Source: an uncultured Granulosicoccaceae bacterium (GTDB taxonomy: Bacteria > Pseudomonadota > Gammaproteobacteria > Granulosicoccales > Granulosicoccaceae). Taken from it: a stretch of 64,000 bases of DNA. A program made the translations under genes and the position numbers. Location: positions 1 to 64,000 of the forward strand of contig CALJNA010000019.1 in assembly GCA_937981955.1 (NCBI GenBank). The letters run 5' to 3'. Numbering within the stretch: the first letter of the stretch is position 1; the number at the start of each line of letters is the position of its first letter. Shown in pieces: positions 45,480 to 53,587 of the stretch. The notes under the pieces were generated by a model. It worked only from the letters and a program-made list of their open reading frames with translations. It had not been told where the DNA came from and did no database searches.

Positions 45480-47902
45480 ACCGATACTCCGAGTAATTTG
45501 TCTCTGGCCTGTTCAAATGTGATGAAGCGTTGCTCTGCCAATGCACGCTCACGTTCGCCAAGTGCGGTAAATCGGTCAGGGTGGCAACGCCTTGCGGCGC
45601 GGCGGAACGCGTTAATGACTTGTGATTCATCGAAATCCGGGAGTAAACCCAAACGCGCAATCATCTGGTCCCGTTCAGGTCGAGATGCCATTGCTCTTGA
45701 ATTCCAGCGTTGAATCGTTTGCTGGTCCTGTTTGTCCCACCAGGCTTGTTTGTCCGGGCGAGGCATTGGTGGAAGCGTGTGTCCGTAGGCTGCCTCAAAC
45801 CGGCTCTCGAGCTGGTCTTTGCCAATGTTGAATGCATCGGATAGAAAACGCAGCAAAGTATTCTGCACAGGAGTAACGCTGTTTTCAGTAATGAGCAACG
45901 CCATAATCAAACTCAAAGATTGATCAAGTTGCGTTTGCGAGGCGTTGGTTCTTAGCCAGCCGATCACATCTGAGAATGCAAAGACATCCTGTTTCAGCAC
46001 CCAACGTTTGATTTGGTCGTGTTTGTTCAGGTCGTTGGCCGTGAAAAGGCGCTTTTTTAAATCTGGTTCATAACGCTCGTCGCCATAGGCAACCCAGTAA
46101 ATAAGAAATTCAATGCACAATTCCATATGATCAGATTCAGGCTGCTGTGTAAGCCAGTGACCAAATGCAGATTGCCAGGCAATGTTCGATTGTCGTCGCC
46201 CCCGACTCTGATCAGCTGAAACGCCGTTTGTTGCTGATTGCCGCATTGCCTGCTCAATGGGCGATTCTGAGGGGTGCGATTCTGGGGAGGGCGATTCTGG
46301 GGGTGTCTGCTCAAGTGGTTTGACTCGCGCGACTGGTTGTTCAGATTTCATCGCAATACGGGTCACGGCATCATGTTCAGAGTCGATGTCGTGCTGGTCT
46401 GCACCGGTTTGTGTCGGCATGACGTTTTGGTTTGCCGCGTCGCTCGGGGATGCGTTTGACAACGCCTGCGGTGTTGGATGCTCGTGAAGTGCCGGCTGGT
46501 CATTTTGAATGGCGTTCTCCGGGTCGCCAAATAACTCTGCAGCTTCGCGCTCATGTCGCAGTTTTCGGGTGTGCATACCCGGCTCGATTCGATCGGTTAG
46601 TGCGGTGTTATGAATGGATTGCTCAACCGGTTGTTTGGTTCGGCGAACCAGTGAGAATATTCCCAGCAGCAGAGCAGGTAGCGCAAGTACACCTGCAATA
46701 ATTAGCCAGCCCAGACTGTCAAGCGATGCAAGCGAATCAAGAAACTTCTGCCACAGCTCGCTGAGTCTGGGCATGATTTCACTGCCTGTACTGGCTTTAG
46801 GTGAATCAGCATTTGTCGTCGTTGATGCTGGCTCCTCAATGTCAATGCCTTGTGCCTCTGCTCTTTGCTGTTGCTTAACTGCTTCAACCAAGCCGGGTTT
46901 CGAGATGACACGGGGTTGTACGTTATTAAGTGCCGTGGGGGTAGACGCCAGGGTTGTAGTGGTGTCAGGGTTGTCTCCGGTTGCATCTCGAAGCGTGTTT
47001 TTCGCAACAACACTCGGCTGATCCAGTGCAATCGGTGCGTTGGTTTTACTCGCTGCTTGTGGATTGATGTTACGCGGTAAAGCCATAACCGCAGGTGTAG
47101 AGGTTTCACTTTTGGCGCTATCACTTTGAGCAATTGGTTCAGGCTTTTGAGAAGGCGCTGTTTGTTCTGTGGCAATTTTAGTTTCAGCAATTTTCGCGAC
47201 AGTTTCATTCACCAAAGATTTTCTTGCTGGAACTTCGGAAGTTCGAACCACTTGCGTTGCCGTACCCACAGAAACAAAGTTTGGCGCCACTCCAGCGATG
47301 GATTCGAATTCCACCACAATACACTGTCGATATTCAGCAGCGGTGGTCGCATTGGCCGAGCACCGCAGTTGCAATGCGTTTTTCTTCAGCATGTTCAATT
47401 TGCTGGTGTCTGCAGCAGGTACTGCAGTCAGGCTTTGCACTTGTGTGTTCAAACATTGTCGATAGCTGGCAGCACCTTGCTTTGACTGCGCATCGAAACA
47501 AGTTTGTTGCACCATGTAAAGTTCATCTTCGCTGACGTTGTCGAACACCGGAGCGCTGATATTTTTCAGTTCGCTAATTTGCTCGTTAACGCAATTCTGA
47601 TAGGCCGTAGAGGATTGACCGCCGGCCTTTGCACACGCTTGCTGCACGGCGTATTTGTCATCGAATGAGAGTTTTGCCAATTCGTTTGACTGCCCACTTG
47701 TGCGTAAATCGAGTTCGGCCTGAACACAATTGCGGTAAGCGCCGGCCCCTTCGCGAAACTGTACTGGAAGGCAAATCCGACTGATTTCGTCTTGAGACTC
47801 CTGCGGCAGGGAATCAAGTGATAGCGATTGCGCAGTCACTGATGATGCGGCCAATAGCAGCAAACCAGAGAGAAGTGATCGCATGAAGTGCAGTTGTTGC
47901 AT
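45476..47902 (-). CDS. Single-pass membrane J-domain protein with extracytoplasmic Cys repeats
   Basis: 808 residues. Signal peptide or N-terminal anchor MRSLLSGLLLLAASSVTAQS. Residues about 40-205 contain four repeats, each with two Cys 13-15 apart and a Y-[RQ]-x-C ending: Cys44/59, 90/104, 135/150, 181/194. A Thr/Ser/Pro-rich linker leads to a membrane helix at about 398-419 (LGWLIIAGVLALPALLLGIF). The cytoplasmic part ends in a J-domain with HPD at 774-776 (ARRCHPDRFTALG), preceded by a Pro/Glu/Ser pentapeptide repeat and a helical domain. It should recruit DnaK to the membrane; the Cys repeats may sense or bind something in the periplasm (inference). Confidence 0.8.
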   Translation of the reverse strand: MQQLHFMRSLLSGLLLLAASSVTAQSLSLDSLPQESQDEISRICLPVQFREGAGAYRNCVQAELDLRTSGQSNELAKLSFDDKYAVQQACAKAGGQSSTAYQNCVNEQISELKNISAPVFDNVSEDELYMVQQTCFDAQSKQGAASYRQCLNTQVQSLTAVPAADTSKLNMLKKNALQLRCSANATTAAEYRQCIVVEFESIAGVAPNFVSVGTATQVVRTSEVPARKSLVNETVAKIAETKIATEQTAPSQKPEPIAQSDSAKSETSTPAVMALPRNINPQAASKTNAPIALDQPSVVAKNTLRDATGDNPDTTTTLASTPTALNNVQPRVISKPGLVEAVKQQQRAEAQGIDIEEPASTTTNADSPKASTGSEIMPRLSELWQKFLDSLASLDSLGWLIIAGVLALPALLLGIFSLVRRTKQPVEQSIHNTALTDRIEPGMHTRKLRHEREAAELFGDPENAIQNDQPALHEHPTPQALSNASPSDAANQNVMPTQTGADQHDIDSEHDAVTRIAMKSEQPVARVKPLEQTPPESPSPESHPSESPIEQAMRQSATNGVSADQSRGRRQSNIAWQSAFGHWLTQQPESDHMELCIEFLIYWVAYGDERYEPDLKKRLFTANDLNKHDQIKRWVLKQDVFAFSDVIGWLRTNASQTQLDQSLSLIMALLITENSVTPVQNTLLRFLSDAFNIGKDQLESRFEAAYGHTLPPMPRPDKQAWWDKQDQQTIQRWNSRAMASRPERDQMIARLGLLPDFDESQVINAFRRAARRCHPDRFTALGERERALAEQRFITFEQARDKLLGVSV
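46261..46305. repeat. 15-bp tandem repeat (three copies) inside the J-protein gene
   Basis: GCGATTCTG recurs at 46261, 46276 and 46291. On the minus strand it encodes a Pro/Glu/Ser pentapeptide repeat (PPESPSPESHPSES) in the linker. Confidence 0.7.
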
Positions 47903-48280
47903 GTGCTTGTTTAACCGTCCGGAATTGGTTGGGTGTATATAGTGTGTAATTTTAGCCTTAACAGCCTTTGATAACTAGATGTATATGAACTGTCACAAGG
48001 TATTACACGTCTGTTTTGTGGCGTTATCTACGTCTTTGGCCGTCACACGGCTGTAAATCTTTCGATATGGCCCGTATTGCCGCTTGAACAGGTGCACACT
48101 GCAAGGCGTCAAATTTTGCGTTAATTGGCAAAATTCCTGTGAGACCGGTTCGCCAGCGGTCTTTTTTTACCCGCCTGGCGCCAGCTTCGCTGACGTCCAT
48201 ACCTCCTTCGCAAACCACCCATAAACGTTTATCGTGCGTAAGATACGGTAGTTGGACGATCAAATGTTTTTCGGTGGTAT
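47903..48280. other. 378-bp spacer without a convincing gene
   Basis: This is the divergent region between the J-domain protein and the YceI lipoprotein. A 79-codon minus-strand frame (48024-48263) exists but starts with TTG and has no ribosome binding site. The 47930-47990 stretch is A/T-rich (TGTATATAGTGTGTAATTTT) and probably holds the promoter of the J-protein operon. No strong hairpin was found. Confidence 0.5.
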
Positions 48281-48931
48281 ATGAGATTCAACAGAGTGAA
48301 ATCGGCAAGTATCGTGGGTAAACGAATCGTTTTGGCCTTTCTGGTGATCAGCTGCTTCCTGGTCTCCGCATGTGCATCCCTTGTGCGCCCAAACTATTCC
48401 ACCACGCTCAGTGAGTTACGGTCCGGTGAATACACACTTGATACCGAGCATGCCTACATCATATTCAAAATTGGCCATCTGGGTTTGTCCACGATAGTTG
48501 GCAGATTCAACGTGGTGACCGGAACATTGGATTTTGATCCGGAAAATATTGAGTCAATGGTGCTGCAAGGCATCATTGAAGCGGACAGTATCGATGTCAA
48601 CAATGCGGAGCTTGAAGATACATTGCTTGAAAAGGCGTGGTTCGATGCACAGACTTTTCCGCAAATATCCTTCGCAAGCACGTCAGTCACCCGAGATGAC
48701 AGTGATGGCTTGTTGGTAACCGGTGAGTTGCAGATGCGTGGAATCAGCCGGGAAATTGTGTTGAAAACAAAATTCAACGGCGGAGCGGATAACTTTCTAA
48801 CGGGGAAATACACCCTGGGTTTTACCGCAAATACACAAATAAATCGTTCGGATTTTGGTATGGATGCGTTCGCGGCCCTGGTTGCCGACGAGGTTGAGGT
48901 TGAACTGTACGGTGAGTTTCAAAGGAACTAG
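48281..48931 (+). CDS. YceI family lipoprotein
   Basis: 216 residues. A lipobox (LVSACAS) marks a lipid-anchored precursor. The rest is a YceI lipocalin-like barrel: YTLDTEHAYIIFKIGHLGLS, GRFNVVTGTLDFDPENIES, WFDAQTFPQISFASTSVTRD, LQMRGISREIVLKTKF and NRSDFGMDAF. YceI-type barrels bind polyisoprenoids or other hydrophobic molecules in the periplasm. Lipidation is less common in the family. The site-2 protease gene starts 5 nt later, suggesting one operon. Confidence 0.9.
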   Translation: MRFNRVKSASIVGKRIVLAFLVISCFLVSACASLVRPNYSTTLSELRSGEYTLDTEHAYIIFKIGHLGLSTIVGRFNVVTGTLDFDPENIESMVLQGIIEADSIDVNNAELEDTLLEKAWFDAQTFPQISFASTSVTRDDSDGLLVTGELQMRGISREIVLKTKFNGGADNFLTGKYTLGFTANTQINRSDFGMDAFAALVADEVEVELYGEFQRN

Positions 48932-48935
48932 GTAA

Positions 48936-49580
48936 ATGGTAATCGGACTTTTACAAAGTGGTGACTTCGTTACCTTTGGCATGCTGCTGGTCGCATTGAT
49001 ACTGTCATTGTCACTGCACGAGTTTGGTCATGCGTGGGCTGCGAAAATGTATGGTGATGACACCGCCCAGCGCCTGGGTCGACTGACTGTCAATCCTATC
49101 GCGCATATTGACCCAATTGGTCTGCTTATGGTCATTATGGTTGGCGTGGGATACGCAAAACCGGTACCGTTCAATCCGGCGAACTTCAGTTCCGTGTGGG
49201 GCAGGGCTGGCGTTGCCATTGCTGGTCCGGTCGCCAATTTAATCATTGCTTTTGTTGCGCTGAACCTGTTTATTTTCGGCGCAGAGGCCGGGTGGGGATT
49301 CTTTCAAGCAGAAACAGGCAGGCAATTTTTTACCATTCTCATTATGGTGAATCTGTTTTTGATGTTGTTCAATCTGATTCCTTTGGGCGTACTCGACGGG
49401 CACCACATACTGCCCTATTTTTTGCCTAAAGCGGTGGCTCAGCAGTATCGAAGTCTGAATGCGCAATATGGTATGTATGCATTAATCGGCATTCTATTGC
49501 TGACCGTGGTTGGTGTGCCCGTGCTTGCGCCTTTGCACACGGCAAGCCGATGGCTTATCGGAATAATGAGTATTGTGTAA
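48936..49580 (+). CDS. Site-2 protease family zinc metalloprotease (M50)
   Basis: 214 residues, about five membrane helices. The zinc-binding HEFGH is at residues 28-32 inside the first helix, and the third ligand Asp in PLGVLDGHHILPYF at about 151. It is the short, PDZ-free M50B type seen beside rhomboids and metabolic genes. It would cleave single-pass membrane proteins within the bilayer; the target is unknown. Coupled to the YceI lipoprotein. Confidence 0.9.
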   Translation: MVIGLLQSGDFVTFGMLLVALILSLSLHEFGHAWAAKMYGDDTAQRLGRLTVNPIAHIDPIGLLMVIMVGVGYAKPVPFNPANFSSVWGRAGVAIAGPVANLIIAFVALNLFIFGAEAGWGFFQAETGRQFFTILIMVNLFLMLFNLIPLGVLDGHHILPYFLPKAVAQQYRSLNAQYGMYALIGILLLTVVGVPVLAPLHTASRWLIGIMSIV

Positions 49581-49632
49581 TAGCGTATGCAGTGAATACG
49601 CGATTTTATAAATAACCAAACTGATACGAATA

Positions 49633-50424
49633 ATGCTAATTCTATTGTCTCCAGCAAAAACACTGGATTTCGAAACTGCACCTCGCACCACTCAGGTATC
49701 CACGCCTGCGTTTTTGGAGGAATCTGAAAAACTGGTTAGCACGCTAAAGAAGTACAAGCCGAACAAGCTTGGTCAATTAATGAGTATCAGCGATTCTCTT
49801 GCAGAGTTGAACGCAGAACGCTTTAAGGATTGGCAAACTCCATTTCCGAAAGGCGTTGCAAGACCGGCGATTCAGGCTTTTCGCGGTGATGTCTATCTTG
49901 GTCTTGATGCAGACACCATGAAAATGGCAGATATAAAACGAGCGCAGAAACACATACGAATTTTGTCCGGCCTGTATGGTGTGTTGAAGCCTCTGGATAT
50001 GATGCTGCCGTACCGGCTTGAAATGGGTACATCGCTGAAGACACGAAGAGGAAAAAATTTATATGAGTTCTGGGGTTCGCGAATCACTGCGAGCCTGAAC
50101 GCAGAGTTGGAGACTTTTGATAAGCCACTGGTTGTTAATCTGGCATCGAATGAGTACTTCAAAGCCGTGAAAAAGAAAGAAATTGCAGCGCCGCTGATCG
50201 AGCCGGTTTTTAAAGATGAAAAAGAGGCAGGCTACAAAGTTATCGGTTTTTTCGCCAAAAAAGCGCGTGGTGCGATGGCTCGCTACCTGGTTGAAAATAA
50301 ATGCAAAACCGAAAAGGAGCTCATTTCATTCACCGGGCTTGGCTACAAGTTCAGTAAGGCTGAATCTTCAGAAGGGCGCCCGGTATTTCTGCGAACGGCG
50401 AAAGCGGCGCAACGCCATGCGTGA
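49633..50424 (+). CDS. yaaA: Peroxide stress protein YaaA (DUF328/UPF0246)
   Basis: 263 residues (E. coli YaaA 258). Starts MLILLSPAKTLDFETAP, then LMSISDSLAELNAERFKDW, AFRGDVYLGLDADTM, HIRILSGLYGVLKPLDMMLP and GFFAKKARGAMARYLVEN. YaaA limits intracellular iron and oxidative DNA damage under peroxide stress. It fits the local oxidative-stress theme with sod and grxD elsewhere. Confidence 0.94.
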   Translation: MLILLSPAKTLDFETAPRTTQVSTPAFLEESEKLVSTLKKYKPNKLGQLMSISDSLAELNAERFKDWQTPFPKGVARPAIQAFRGDVYLGLDADTMKMADIKRAQKHIRILSGLYGVLKPLDMMLPYRLEMGTSLKTRRGKNLYEFWGSRITASLNAELETFDKPLVVNLASNEYFKAVKKKEIAAPLIEPVFKDEKEAGYKVIGFFAKKARGAMARYLVENKCKTEKELISFTGLGYKFSKAESSEGRPVFLRTAKAAQRHA

Positions 50425-50524
50425 TTGGTACTGAACTTCAGCCAGAATAATAATAGCGCCTAATAGTGCGAATAATGTCATAAACGGATTAGCGTCCGGA
50501 CTTCGCAGTTCTTGAGGAATACTC

Positions 50525-51250
50525 ATGTTTCCCATACACGATGAAAATCCGATTCGGATTATTCCCTATGTCACCTACACGTTTATGGCGTGTTGTATTG
50601 GTGCGTTTCTTTGGCAGATCACGCAAACACCGCAGATGCAAAATGCCATTGTGTACGCGCTTGGTGTTATTCCAGCGGTGTTATTTGGTGGCTTTGAACT
50701 CGATCCGGAACTTGTCTGGGTGCCAACAAGCGCGACCGTATTTTCGTCGATGTTTTTGCATGGTGGCTGGATGCACCTGATTGGAAACATGTTGTATCTG
50801 TGGGTCTTTGGAAACAACATAGAAGCATCGATGGGGCATCTTCGCTTTATTGTGTTTTACGCCTTGTGTGGCATTGCAGCGGTATTGGCACAAGCGCTGC
50901 CTGATACAGGTTCTCAAATACCAATGATTGGTGCCAGTGGCGCCATATCGGGTGTGCTCGGTGCGTATATGTTGTTATACCCGATGGCCCGGGTCACAGT
51001 GGTCATACCAATTTTTATCATACTTCATCGTGTAAAAATTCCAGCGCTACTGGTATTGGGCGTGTGGTTTTTAATGCAGTTGTACAGCTCTATAACAACC
51101 AGTTCAGAGGGTGGTGGTGTTGCCTTCGGTGCACATATCGGTGGGTTTATTGCGGGTATGGTGCTTATTCCGATTTTTAAGTATCGCGAATTACCGCTGC
51201 AAATTCCGTTTGTACATTTTAATCCGCTAAGTCAATTCATGAAGAAGTAG
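50525..51250 (+). CDS. Rhomboid family intramembrane serine protease
   Basis: 241 residues with six or seven membrane helices. The catalytic Ser is in GASGAISGVLGAYMLL and the His in GVAFGAHIGGFIAGM; HGGWMHLIGNMLYLWVFGNN has the conserved HxxxN oxyanion residues. GAYMLLYPMARVTVVIPIF resembles Synechocystis-type rhomboids. It lies beside the site-2 protease and a YaaA gene, so two intramembrane proteases are encoded within 2.4 kb. Confidence 0.93.
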   Translation: MFPIHDENPIRIIPYVTYTFMACCIGAFLWQITQTPQMQNAIVYALGVIPAVLFGGFELDPELVWVPTSATVFSSMFLHGGWMHLIGNMLYLWVFGNNIEASMGHLRFIVFYALCGIAAVLAQALPDTGSQIPMIGASGAISGVLGAYMLLYPMARVTVVIPIFIILHRVKIPALLVLGVWFLMQLYSSITTSSEGGGVAFGAHIGGFIAGMVLIPIFKYRELPLQIPFVHFNPLSQFMKK

Positions 51251-51259
51251 TCAATACGA

Positions 51260-51290
51260 TTGACGCCCGCCGCCTATCGGCGGACGTCAA
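51260..51290. terminator. Long GC-rich hairpin between convergent rhomboid and amtB
   Basis: TTGACGCCCGCCG and CGGCGGACGTCAA pair over 13 bp with one mismatch around a CCTAT loop. It lies 9 nt after the rhomboid stop and 15 nt from the amtB stop, so it can serve both genes. No T-run follows on either strand. Confidence 0.65.
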
Positions 51291-51305
51291 CCTGCACAAC
51301 TATAC

Positions 51306-52550
51306 TTAGCCCTTGGTGAATTCCGGGTAAGCCTCGATACCGCACTCGGAGATATCTACGCCTTCGTACTCTTCTTCTTCAGATACTCGAATGCCAAACA
51401 ACACCTTGATCAAACCCCAAAGCACGAAACTGGTAACAAAAGTCCAGCCAAAAATCAGTGCGATCGCTGTGGCTTGCACACCAAAGCTGGCGTCTGAATT
51501 AGTCAGTGGCACCACCATGACGCCTAGAATGCCGACAACACCGTGAACCGAGATGGCACCTACAGGGTCATCAATTTTCATTCTATCCAGAGCGATAATT
51601 GATATAACCACCAGGATGCCTCCGGCTGCACCAATCAGAGTTGCAACCATTGGTGACGGCGCTAATGGTTCGGCGGTGATAGCAACCAGGCCGGCAAGCG
51701 CTCCGTTCAGTGCCATTGTCAAATCAGCCTTGCTCCATATTAGTCGCACGGTAAGCAATGCTGCGATCACGCCGCCAGCTGCTGCCATATTGGTGTTAAC
51801 GAATATGGCTGCTACCGCATTGGCATCGTCGAAACTGGCAAGCTTAAGTTGTGAGCCGCCGTTGAAACCGAACCATCCAAGCCAAAGTACGAAAGTGCCC
51901 AGTGTTGCCAGTGGCATGTTCGCACCGGGAATCGGGTTTACTGCACCGTTTGCACCGTATTTGCCTTTGCGAGCTCCGAGCAGTATCACACCGGCAAAAG
52001 CTGCAACTGCACCGCACAAGTGAACAACACCAGAACCTGCAAAGTCTTGAAATCCCAGCTGGTCCAGATAGCCACCACCCCATTTCCAGTAGCCCTGGAC
52101 AGGATAAATCACCGCGGTGAAAACAACCGCGAACAGTAAAAATGACCAAAGTTTCATTCGCTCAGCAACTGCACCTGAAACAATTGACATTGCTGTGGCA
52201 ACAAACACGACCTGGAAAAAGAAATCGGAACGTGCTGCGTAGTAAGGTGCATCGTCGCCAGTCATGGCATCGGCTGTATTCTCCGCGCCTAGCAACCAAC
52301 TCAGATTTGGTAGAAAGGCGCTGATGACGTTGTCACCGGGGTACATCAGGTTGTAACCAACCAGCATGTACATGATGCACGCAGTAGCAAACAGTGAGAT
52401 ATTTTTAGTCAAAATCTCTGCTGTGTTTTTCGCTCGTACCATACCGGCTTCCAGCATGGCAAATCCTGCTGCCATCCACATGACTAGCGCACCTGCAACC
52501 AGAAAATAGAAAGTATCGAGTGCGTAACTCAATTCGTTTAAGGGTTCCAT
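51306..52550 (-). CDS. amtB: Ammonium transporter
   Basis: 414 residues with about 11 helices. Amt signatures: DTFYFLVAGALVMWMAAGFA, FQDFAGSGVVHLCGAVAAFA (first pore His), LGTFVLWLGWFGFNGGS and GAISVHGVVGILGVMVVPL (second pore His). GAGGA lies before the ATG. It is downstream of glnK on the same strand; GlnK gates AmtB. The C-terminal tail EEYEGVDISECGIEAYPEF is the conserved GlnK-interacting region. Confidence 0.96.
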   Translation of the reverse strand: MEPLNELSYALDTFYFLVAGALVMWMAAGFAMLEAGMVRAKNTAEILTKNISLFATACIMYMLVGYNLMYPGDNVISAFLPNLSWLLGAENTADAMTGDDAPYYAARSDFFFQVVFVATAMSIVSGAVAERMKLWSFLLFAVVFTAVIYPVQGYWKWGGGYLDQLGFQDFAGSGVVHLCGAVAAFAGVILLGARKGKYGANGAVNPIPGANMPLATLGTFVLWLGWFGFNGGSQLKLASFDDANAVAAIFVNTNMAAAGGVIAALLTVRLIWSKADLTMALNGALAGLVAITAEPLAPSPMVATLIGAAGGILVVISIIALDRMKIDDPVGAISVHGVVGILGVMVVPLTNSDASFGVQATAIALIFGWTFVTSFVLWGLIKVLFGIRVSEEEEYEGVDISECGIEAYPEFTKG

Positions 52551-52653
52551 TAGTTTTCCTCAGTCTTCTTAGAAATTTAATTTGTGTGTGTTCAGATCTA
52601 AATCTGTGCAGGCTCTAAACCGACTTCAGACGTAAACCTTGCTATCTGTTGAA

Positions 52654-52992
<339 letters not shown>

Positions 52993-53030
52993 TTAACGTA
53001 TCCTTTGATTGGTGGCTATGCCATTCAAAG

Positions 53031-53047
53031 GCGCACCGTCTGTGCCA
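53031..53047 (-). promoter_or_regulatory. Sigma-54 (-24/-12) promoter of glnK-amtB
   Basis: On the minus strand TGGCACAGACGGTGCGC has GG and GC at the exact 10-nt spacing of the -24/-12 consensus (TGGCAC...TGC). Transcription would begin about 28 nt before the glnK ATG. This is the expected NtrC/RpoN control of nitrogen uptake genes. Confidence 0.75.
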
Positions 53048-53124
53048 GTTGAAATTTGCTATTTAAATCATATGCTTAGATGTTCGGAGAGCCTTGTGGC
53101 ACGATCGTAACGCACTACAATGGG

Positions 53125-53148
53125 GGTGCATGTTTCGTAAAATGCACC
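53125..53148. promoter_or_regulatory. 24-bp dyad upstream of glnK, possible activator site
   Basis: GGTGCAT and ATGCACC flank 10 bp. It lies about 80-100 bp upstream of the sigma-54 promoter, where NtrC-type activators bind. The arms point in the opposite order to the usual NtrC site (TGCAC..GTGCA), so identity is uncertain. It also precedes ubiK. Confidence 0.4.
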
Positions 53149-53220
53149 TGAACAGTGCGTAAACAGAGCGCCCTCGGATAGTGCGATATAGTGTTTAACA
53201 TGAACGTAATGGAAAAAAGA

Positions 53221-53466
53221 ATGATAGACGCAAGAGTGTTTGACGAGATAGCCGAGTCGCTTGGCAAACTGCTGCCACCGGGTGTGGCGGACATGAAAAA
53301 TGATTTTGAACGCAATGCCAAGTCGGCTGTGCAAAGTGCTTTAGGAAACCTGGATCTGGTTACACGTGAAGAATTTGATGTGCAGGCCGAAGTGCTTAAA
53401 AGAACGCGTGCGAAGCTTGAAGCACTTGAAGCACGGGTCGCTGCTTTGGAATCTGAACAGTCATAA
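53221..53466 (+). CDS. ubiK: Ubiquinone biosynthesis accessory factor UbiK
   Basis: 81 residues from the ATG at 53221, which gives the family start MIDARVFDEIAESLGKLLP; upstream ATGs at 53200 and 53209 would extend it. LGNLDLVTREEFDVQAEVLK and a C-terminal coiled coil (RAKLEALEARVAALESEQS) match UbiK (YqiC). It helps the aerobic Ubi complex bind lipids via UbiJ. Confidence 0.9.
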   Translation: MIDARVFDEIAESLGKLLPPGVADMKNDFERNAKSAVQSALGNLDLVTREEFDVQAEVLKRTRAKLEALEARVAALESEQS

Positions 53467-53587
53467 CGATGCTTGAGAATTTCCTATCAAAAAAATGATT
53501 CAAACAGCACACGAATCGAGATTGCCCGTATCAGTTTAGCGCGTTACTCTTAAACGCTTAAATAAACACGCGAACAAGGATGTTCAT

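Noticed and set aside
46702-47208. 168-codon minus-strand frame within the J-protein gene
   Set aside because: Shifted reading of the Thr/Ser/Pro linker; no start signal and no domain.
48024-48263. 79-codon minus-strand frame in the J-protein / yceI spacer
   Set aside because: Starts with TTG, no Shine-Dalgarno, no recognisable domain, and it would run inside a divergent promoter region.
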